A DNA stretch of 14,731 nt, taken from assembly GCA_017543005.1 (NCBI GenBank), contig JAFWEA010000087.1:1-14731 (forward strand), written 5' to 3'. Source of the DNA: Solobacterium sp. GTDB taxonomy: Bacteria > Bacillota_I > Bacilli_A > Erysipelotrichales > Erysipelotrichaceae. This document shows, piece after piece, positions 12,330-14,731 of the stretch (positions are counted from its first letter, which is position 1; each line of letters begins with the position of its first letter). Below the pieces are notes generated by a model. It worked only from the letters and a program-made list of their open reading frames with translations, did no database searches and was not told where the DNA came from. The translations under genes and the position numbers were made by a program.

Positions 12330-12346
12330 AGAGAACATTGTTCTCT
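12330..12346. promoter_or_regulatory. TetR operator O1 in the leader
   Basis: AGAGAACATTGTTCTCT is a perfect 17-bp palindrome with 8-bp arms about a central T, 11 bp before the TetR start codon and at about +5 to +21 of the transcript. In RNA the same arms can form a hairpin next to the start codon. Confidence 0.75.
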
Positions 12347-12354
12347 TTTATGAG

Positions 12355-12377
12355 GTAAGAATACACTGTTCTCTTAC
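12355..12377. promoter_or_regulatory. TetR operator O2 over the -10 and spacer
   Basis: GTAAGA and TCTTAC arms enclose AGAATACACTGTTCTCT (12358-12374), which matches the perfect operator at 12330 in 14 of 17 positions. Its centre is 28 bp from that of O1. It covers the -10 (12358-12363) and most of the spacer. Confidence 0.7.
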
Positions 12378-12386
12378 GTGTGTCAA
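12358..12386 (-). promoter_or_regulatory. Promoter of the TetR gene
   Basis: On the minus strand: -35 TTGACA (12381-12386), 17-bp spacer, -10 TATTCT (12358-12363). Start near 12351 gives a leader of about 32 nt. Operator O2 overlies the promoter and O1 the leader. Confidence 0.8.
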
Positions 12387-12389
12387 TGC

Positions 12390-12414
12390 AAAAAGCAGAC
12401 AGCTGACTGCCTGC
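12390..12414 (-). terminator. Terminator of hicAB
   Basis: On the minus strand GCAGGCAG and CTGTCTGC pair (one G-T wobble) around a 4-nt loop and run into TTTTT. It begins right after the hicB stop and ends 4 bp before the TetR -35. Confidence 0.88.
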
Positions 12415-12822
12415 TTATCCGAGTTTTTCGATCAGTGCTTCCTGCAGCACCTTTGACAGACTGAGACCAGCCGCTTCCGCCCGTTCACACAGCCAGGCCG
12501 GGATACTGACGCTTTTCCGGACTGCCGTTGTATTCAGCTTTCGACGGTACTCATCAAAATCGATATCAATGTATACCGCTTCTCCTTCCGAGAACCGGAA
12601 ATCTTCTTCATCTGCCTTCTCCCTTGTCTTCTGCAGAGCCTGTGCATGTCCGGACGGTTCTGGAATACTCTTTCCGTCCAAGGACCATGTGCCCAGCAGA
12701 TCACGTCCCATATGAAACGCTTCAAACAGTGTCTTGCCCGAAGTATACTGATCGATATCCGGCACGTAGACCAGATAATCATCTTTATCCTGTTTTATAT
12801 ATGCAATGTATACCTGTTTCAT
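12415..12822 (-). CDS. hicB: HicB-family antitoxin
   Basis: 135 aa. Residues 1-60 form the degenerate RNase H-like HicB fold (YIAYIKQDKDDYLVYVPDID, then a G-x-T-x-x-EA helix at 29-40). Residues 98-135 are a ribbon-helix-helix DNA-binding domain: TTAVRKSVSIPAWLCERAE, AGLSLSKVLQEALIEKL. HicB neutralises HicA and represses the operon. Ribosome site AAGGTGG overlaps the hicA stop 9 nt upstream. Toxin-first order is the normal hicAB layout. Confidence 0.9.
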   Translation of the reverse strand: MKQVYIAYIKQDKDDYLVYVPDIDQYTSGKTLFEAFHMGRDLLGTWSLDGKSIPEPSGHAQALQKTREKADEEDFRFSEGEAVYIDIDFDEYRRKLNTTAVRKSVSIPAWLCERAEAAGLSLSKVLQEALIEKLG

Positions 12823-12831
12823 TGTTCCACC

Positions 12832-13005
12832 TTACCTTATCCCGTTTCTTCGCAGGATCTTTGCGGCAAGCCTTTCCGGAATCTCCGAATGCCGCTCTAT
12901 CGTTTCCTGTACAGTTCCCCGTCTGTAAATATCGTGGTTTGCGCCATGCCGCCAGAATACAAAACCTGCCGATTCCAGTCTTTTGATCAAGTCTCTTCGC
13001 TTCAT
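12832..13005 (-). CDS. hicA: HicA-family mRNA interferase toxin
   Basis: 57 aa: MKRRDLIKRLESAGFVFWRH, then GANHDIYRRG, then ERHSEIPERLAAKILRRNGI. This is the small dsRBD-like HicA fold; His24 in the G-x-N-H-D-I-Y motif is the expected catalytic residue of the RNase. It cleaves mRNA when free of HicB. AAGGAGG lies 6 nt before the ATG. The hicB gene starts 9 nt after its stop. At 57 codons it is easily missed by length cut-offs. Confidence 0.92.
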   Translation of the reverse strand: MKRRDLIKRLESAGFVFWRHGANHDIYRRGTVQETIERHSEIPERLAAKILRRNGIR

Positions 13006-13046
13006 CAAGACCTCCTTAATAATTACATAATTTTTATATAATTTCC

Positions 13047-13064
13047 ACTATACCTACCTATAGT
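13047..13064. promoter_or_regulatory. hicAB operator palindrome in AT-rich promoter region
   Basis: ACTATA and TATAGT flank CCTACC, an 18-bp palindrome with 6-bp perfect arms, 42 bp before hicA. The region 13020-13070 is strongly AT-rich (TATATAAAAATT on the minus strand) and holds the promoter, though no clear -35 is seen. It is the natural site for the HicB ribbon-helix-helix dimer (inference). Confidence 0.55.
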
Positions 13065-13094
13065 ATTTATTCGCACAGAAAACAGGAATAACGC

Positions 13095-13132
13095 AAAAAC
13101 CGTACCAGCTGAGATCATTCAGCAGGCACGGT
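13095..13132 (-). terminator. Terminator of the pyrophosphatase operon
   Basis: On the minus strand ACCGTGCC pairs with GGTACGGT (one wobble), and inside it GCTGA with TCAGC, separated by a T-T mismatch, around a 6-nt loop; TTTTT follows. It lies about 30 nt after the stop of the DHH gene. Confidence 0.88.
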
Positions 13133-13161
13133 ATTTTACAGTCATATGTTCAGTGTAATGA

Positions 13162-14277
13162 TTATTCGTGCGGGTGTGCGTTCAGATAGTCTGTCAGTCC
13201 CGGCACGAACTTTGTCTTGCGGCCCAACCCGGTCCGGAAGATATAGGCAGTACCGTTATATTCATCATAGTCCGGGAAGGCATCCTTCAGGACCTGTTCG
13301 GAATATTCATCGGCCGGGACGATATAGTCAATCTTTTCATTATTTTCCCGGATGCCGACCGACGCATACATGAGGTCTGCGGAACGGGTATCAGCGTATT
13401 CCTGCAGTGCTGCCTTCATGCGCACCGCCAGTTCCGCCGCAATCTCATCATTCAGTGCGTTGACCAGCCCGATTCCGTACTTCACACCGGCTGTCTCATA
13501 TTCCTTGTAGTCACCGAAGAGGATCTCTTCGTCTGTTTTGCCTGCATAGGACAGGGCTTCGGCATGCAGGGCCGCATACAGGGCCTCTGTATCGGTAACC
13601 CCGGCAATTTCAGCCAAGGCCGGAATAGCCGCCCGGTCAGCCTCGGTTGTGGTCGTACCGGTCAGATTGGCGGTGTCGGACAGGATCGCCCCCAGCAGCA
13701 GATACGCCGTCTCTTTGTCGATCTCCAGACCGTAGTTCATATAGTTCAGCCAGACAATCGTGGCCGTAGCCCCGATCGGCCGGGCATCGTACATGATCTG
13801 ATGACCGGTGTAGACATTGCCCACGCCATGATGGTCCAGGATACCGACAATGTGCGCATCCGTCATTCCTTCTGCCGCCTGGGCATACTCACTGTGATCC
13901 ACCAGGAAAATCGAGAGGCCCGCAGCGTCCGGCAGTTCCTCCGGTGTTTCCACGCCGGCTTCTTTCAGGATATAAGCTGTCTCATTGTTGACCGGCATCG
14001 TGATGGCCGGTTCTGCCTCATAACCCAGCATATTCAGCAGTCTGGCCCAGGCAATGGCAGTACAGACGGTATCACTGTCCGGGCTCTTGTGGCCGATGAC
14101 ATAGATCGTGCCCTCGGCACTGAGGCCGGAGATGCTTTCCCGGTTGAGCTGATACAGCGTTGCCTGTGCTTCTGCCGCTTTTCTTTCGGCACTGGTACGG
14201 CCGGCCTGGTAGCCGGCAAACGTGCAGAGGCATACTGCCACGAGCGCAGCCAGGATTGTTTTTGTCTTCAGATTCAT
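13162..14277 (-). CDS. Membrane-anchored/exported family II inorganic pyrophosphatase (DHH-DHHA2, PpaC-like)
   Basis: 371 aa from the ATG at 14277, preferred over a GTG at 14283 because GGGGAG sits 8 nt before it. Residues 8-26 (ILAALVAVCLCTFAGYQAG) are a signal anchor or signal peptide without lipobox; a helical linker follows to about 55. The DHH domain is complete: GHKSPDSDT (His63, Asp67, Asp69), VDHSE (Asp127), LDHHG (148-152: Asp148-His149-His150), GATATIV (169-175) and LLGAILSDT with Asp201. The DHHA2 domain ends in GRKTKFVP (Arg353-Lys354), the substrate-binding RK motif. Metal and pyrophosphate ligands keep the spacing of B. subtilis PpaC, so Mn/Co-dependent PPi hydrolysis is expected. 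Family II enzymes are normally soluble and about 310 aa, so the N-terminal 55 residues are an added export module. It follows a membrane protein gene by 20 nt. Confidence 0.9.
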   Translation of the reverse strand: MNLKTKTILAALVAVCLCTFAGYQAGRTSAERKAAEAQATLYQLNRESISGLSAEGTIYVIGHKSPDSDTVCTAIAWARLLNMLGYEAEPAITMPVNNETAYILKEAGVETPEELPDAAGLSIFLVDHSEYAQAAEGMTDAHIVGILDHHGVGNVYTGHQIMYDARPIGATATIVWLNYMNYGLEIDKETAYLLLGAILSDTANLTGTTTTEADRAAIPALAEIAGVTDTEALYAALHAEALSYAGKTDEEILFGDYKEYETAGVKYGIGLVNALNDEIAAELAVRMKAALQEYADTRSADLMYASVGIRENNEKIDYIVPADEYSEQVLKDAFPDYDEYNGTAYIFRTGLGRKTKFVPGLTDYLNAHPHE

Positions 14278-14297
14278 CTTCACATCTCCCCGTCTGT

Positions 14298-14731
14298 TTA
14301 CTTCAGTTCCTTTCTGAGCTTTTTGATTTCGTGCAGGCGGCCGGCAATCATGATCACCAGCACAATCATGATCAGGACATGCAGCAGGCTGAAGAACTCT
14401 CCCTCCGCCAGCCAGCTGAAGAACTGTCCGTAACTGGATGCAAACGCGTCATAGATGATATACAGCAGGGCAGCCGCATACAGGCCGACCAGAACATACG
14501 AGATGATCACCTTGCCCTTTTCCGGCACCAGATAGATCAGTATATCCGTGACCAGCAGGAACAGGTTGAGAAGAAAGGCACAGCCCACACCCAGCAGCAT
14601 GACTGCCACCACAATCGCTTCCCCGATATAATCGATGCCGCCGGAAGCTGTTTCTGCCCGGTAATAGCAGTACGCAAACAGCAGGGCCAGAATCAAAGCC
14701 AAGATGCCGCGTTTTTTCAGTATCTTTTTCA
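14298..14731 (-). CDS. Multi-pass membrane protein, truncated by one base at the window edge
   Basis: The frame continues from the stop at 14298 to the right edge. The last bases read TG AAA AAG ATA CTG AAA AAA CGC, so the missing base 14732 is almost surely the A of the ATG and the full protein is 144 aa (MKKILKKRGILAL...). Hydrophobic segments: ILALILALLFAYCYY, AIVVAVMLLGVGCAFLLNLF continuing to LLVTDILIYLV, IISYVLVGLYAAALLYIIY and LLHVLIMIVLVIMIAG: about four or five spans with a positive C-terminus (KKLRKELK). No family is recognised. It is cotranscribed with the exported pyrophosphatase and might be its membrane partner (weak inference). Confidence 0.8.
   Translation of the reverse strand, partial: KKILKKRGILALILALLFAYCYYRAETASGGIDYIGEAIVVAVMLLGVGCAFLLNLFLLVTDILIYLVPEKGKVIISYVLVGLYAAALLYIIYDAFASSYGQFFSWLAEGEFFSLLHVLIMIVLVIMIAGRLHEIKKLRKELK

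Noticed and set aside
14278..14283. GTG start for the pyrophosphatase
   Set aside because: GGGGAG would be only 2 nt away, too close; the ATG at 14277 has normal spacing.
13168..14433. 421-codon plus-strand open frame
   Set aside because: It is antisense to the pyrophosphatase gene with full DHH motifs and runs across two real genes.
1..14731. CRISPR arrays, tRNA/rRNA genes, insertion sequences or phage genes
   Set aside because: No direct-repeat array, cloverleaf, transposase or phage motif was seen; all palindromes found are terminators or promoter-linked operators.

Overview
The window is 14.7 kb of roughly 53% GC bacterial DNA. Strong AGGAGG-type Shine-Dalgarno sites, sigma-A style promoters (TTGACA-17-TATATT class), short U-run terminators, lipobox signal peptides and the family content (stand-alone alarmone synthetase, FeoAB, family II pyrophosphatase, Fe-S aldo/keto reductase) point to a Bacillota (Firmicutes) chromosome, perhaps an Erysipelotrichia- or Clostridia-like gut anaerobe. 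That placement is inferred, since no marker gene is present. UGA and the other stops behave as in the standard code. I see no tRNA, rRNA, CRISPR array, IS element, phage gene or attachment site. The gene order is dense and nearly every gene is on the minus strand; only the LysR regulator is on plus.

Layout from left to right: (1) the 5' part of a probable regulator runs off the left edge, with an extended -10 promoter. (2) A MarR regulator has an ideal promoter flanked by two copies of an AGGTACCT palindrome. (3) A minus-strand redox operon, in transcription order, encodes a 73-aa helical protein, an aldo/keto reductase with a 2x[4Fe-4S] ferredoxin tail, an Isf-type iron-sulfur flavoprotein and a lipoprotein aldo/keto reductase. 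A divergent lysR gene faces it across a near-perfect 27-bp palindrome. (4) An alarmone-synthetase/serpin operon follows; the serpin is a lipoprotein with a C-terminal SH3-like domain. (5) A three-gene operon encodes a BAAT-type alpha/beta hydrolase, a SAM methyltransferase and a small membrane protein. (6) feoA-feoB encode a divergent ferrous-iron transporter, preceded by a TetR gene with its own doubly-operated promoter. (7) A hicA-hicB toxin-antitoxin pair; hicA is only 57 codons long. (8) A family II (DHH) inorganic pyrophosphatase carries an N-terminal membrane anchor and follows a multi-pass membrane protein whose start codon lies one base beyond the window end.

The themes are redox and metal handling (Fe-S flavoprotein, Fe-S AKR, Feo) and, unusually, normally cytosolic enzyme folds placed outside the membrane: an AKR as a lipoprotein and a pyrophosphatase with a signal anchor. 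Each transcription unit has a readable control region: LysR at -53 to -79 of its target and +1 of itself, MarR sites around a -35 and leader, TetR sites on a -10 and leader, a palindrome upstream of feoA and one upstream of hicA. The least ordinary items are the redox operon with its LysR switch, the serpin-SH3 lipoprotein coupled to (p)ppGpp synthesis, the exported pyrophosphatase and the FeoB with a rewritten gate motif.
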